In this document: one piece after another, positions 63,648 to 64,000 of the stretch
How the letters are laid out: every line of letters begins with the position of its first letter
Numbering within the stretch: the first letter of the stretch is position 1
Assembly: GCF_029894335.1 (NCBI RefSeq)
Contig: NZ_JARXZC010000011.1
Location: 62,001-126,000, forward strand
DNA from: Kitasatospora sp. MAP5-34
GTDB taxonomy: Bacteria; Actinomycetota; Actinomycetes; Streptomycetales; Streptomycetaceae
Direction: 5' to 3'
Length of the DNA stretch: 64,000 nt
Made by a program: the position numbers and the translations under genes
The notes under the pieces: generated by a model
What the model was told of the DNA's origin: nothing
What the model saw: the letters and a program-made list of their open reading frames with translations, nothing else
Databases searched by the model: none

Positions 63648-64000
63648 GCGTAGTGCACCTTCCGTTCGAGAACACCGAACTGCACGCCCGCGCAGGCGAG
63701 TACGACCACCAGCAGCACCACCGCCTGGGCGCTCGCCGTACCGAAGTCGCTGGACCCGTACGCGAACGCCTTCTCGTAGACCGAGTAGACGAGAGTGCGG
63801 GTCGCGCCGTCCGGGCCGCCCTTGGTGAGGATGTGGATCTGCCCGAAACTCTGCAGCGCGTTGATGGTGGAGACCACGACCAGGAAGAACAGGTGCGGTC
63901 CGAGCAGCGGCACCGTCACCGAGCGGGCGAGCCGCAGGCCGCTCGCGCCGTCCAGCCGGGCCGCCTCGGTTATCTCCTGCGGGATGGAGCCGACCCCGGC
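63644..64000 (-). CDS. ABC permease, UgpA/MalF-type (5' end outside window)
   Basis: The last 118 residues of a permease are visible: an EAA loop (EITEAARLDGASGLRLA), a hydrophobic helix (LLGPHLFFLVVVSTINALQ), ILTKGGPDGATRTLVYSVYEKAF and a final helix. This is the standard end of MalF/UgpA-type proteins. The remaining part lies beyond the right edge, so the start and promoter cannot be given. Confidence 0.88.
   Translation of the reverse strand, partial: AGVGSIPQEITEAARLDGASGLRLARSVTVPLLGPHLFFLVVVSTINALQSFGQIHILTKGGPDGATRTLVYSVYEKAFAYGSSDFGTASAQAVVLLVVVLACAGVQFGVLERKVHYA

Overview
The window is high-GC actinobacterial DNA. Coding frames have strong third-position GC, GTG and TTG starts are frequent, and 4-base ATGA/GTGA gene overlaps are common. 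The gene content (tap-tpg telomere genes, SARP and DeoR regulators, WXG100/EccC genes, DyP peroxidase, AI-2E transporter, LCP proteins, many secreted hydrolases) points to the family Streptomycetaceae (Streptomyces, Kitasatospora or a close relative). A telomere terminal-protein operon implies a linear chromosome or linear plasmid somewhere in the genome, but the telomere itself is not in this window. I see no rRNA, tRNA or CRISPR array.

Layout. 1-1.6 kb: the end of a glycerophosphodiester phosphodiesterase and an AlkZ-like DNA glycosylase. 1.6-4.0 kb: a cyanate-detoxification module, divergent cynR and cynT-cynS, ending in a strong hairpin and a broken nucleoside-deaminase relic. 4.2-10.8 kb: mixed housekeeping and stress genes (monooxygenase, GlxA regulator, AI-2E transporter, MsrA, hydrolase, methyltransferases). 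10.9-22.8 kb: a type VII secretion-type locus with a membrane-anchored ricin-lectin protein, a WXG100-like protein, a 1470-residue EccC/EssC ATPase, a second ESX-size protein, a 491-residue candidate substrate, two coupled proteins of unknown function, and LuxR and SARP regulators whose 3' ends overlap. No eccB, eccD, eccE or mycP is present. 23.5-29.7 kb: a DeoR-led sugar or polyol operon (lipoprotein, two permeases, zinc dehydrogenase, PfkB kinase) without its own ABC ATPase.

29.9-46.8 kb: DedA, O-methyltransferase, two membrane proteins, GH25 lysozyme, a PNPOx-type flavoprotein, an adenylation domain fused to a four-helix membrane domain, glutathione peroxidase, a secreted HExxE protein, DyP peroxidase and a GH5 glycosidase with a triplicated C-terminal repeat. 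46.9-51.7 kb: a three-gene operon of an HTH protein, tap and tpg, flanked by an orphan IS3 OrfA and a SLATT-type (DUF4231) membrane protein. 51.9-64 kb: an LCP cell-wall ligase with a small membrane partner, a BlaI-M56 pair downstream of two TACA-N4-TGTA operators, an ABC exporter pair, a PAS-GAF-PP2C phosphatase, a glyoxalase-fold protein, and a glycerol-3-phosphate-type ABC importer that runs off the right edge.

Two blocks deserve most attention: the reduced EccC locus, which could be a self-contained secretion system unlike canonical ESX, and the HTH-tap-tpg operon, in which the first gene is translationally coupled to the telomere primase gene.
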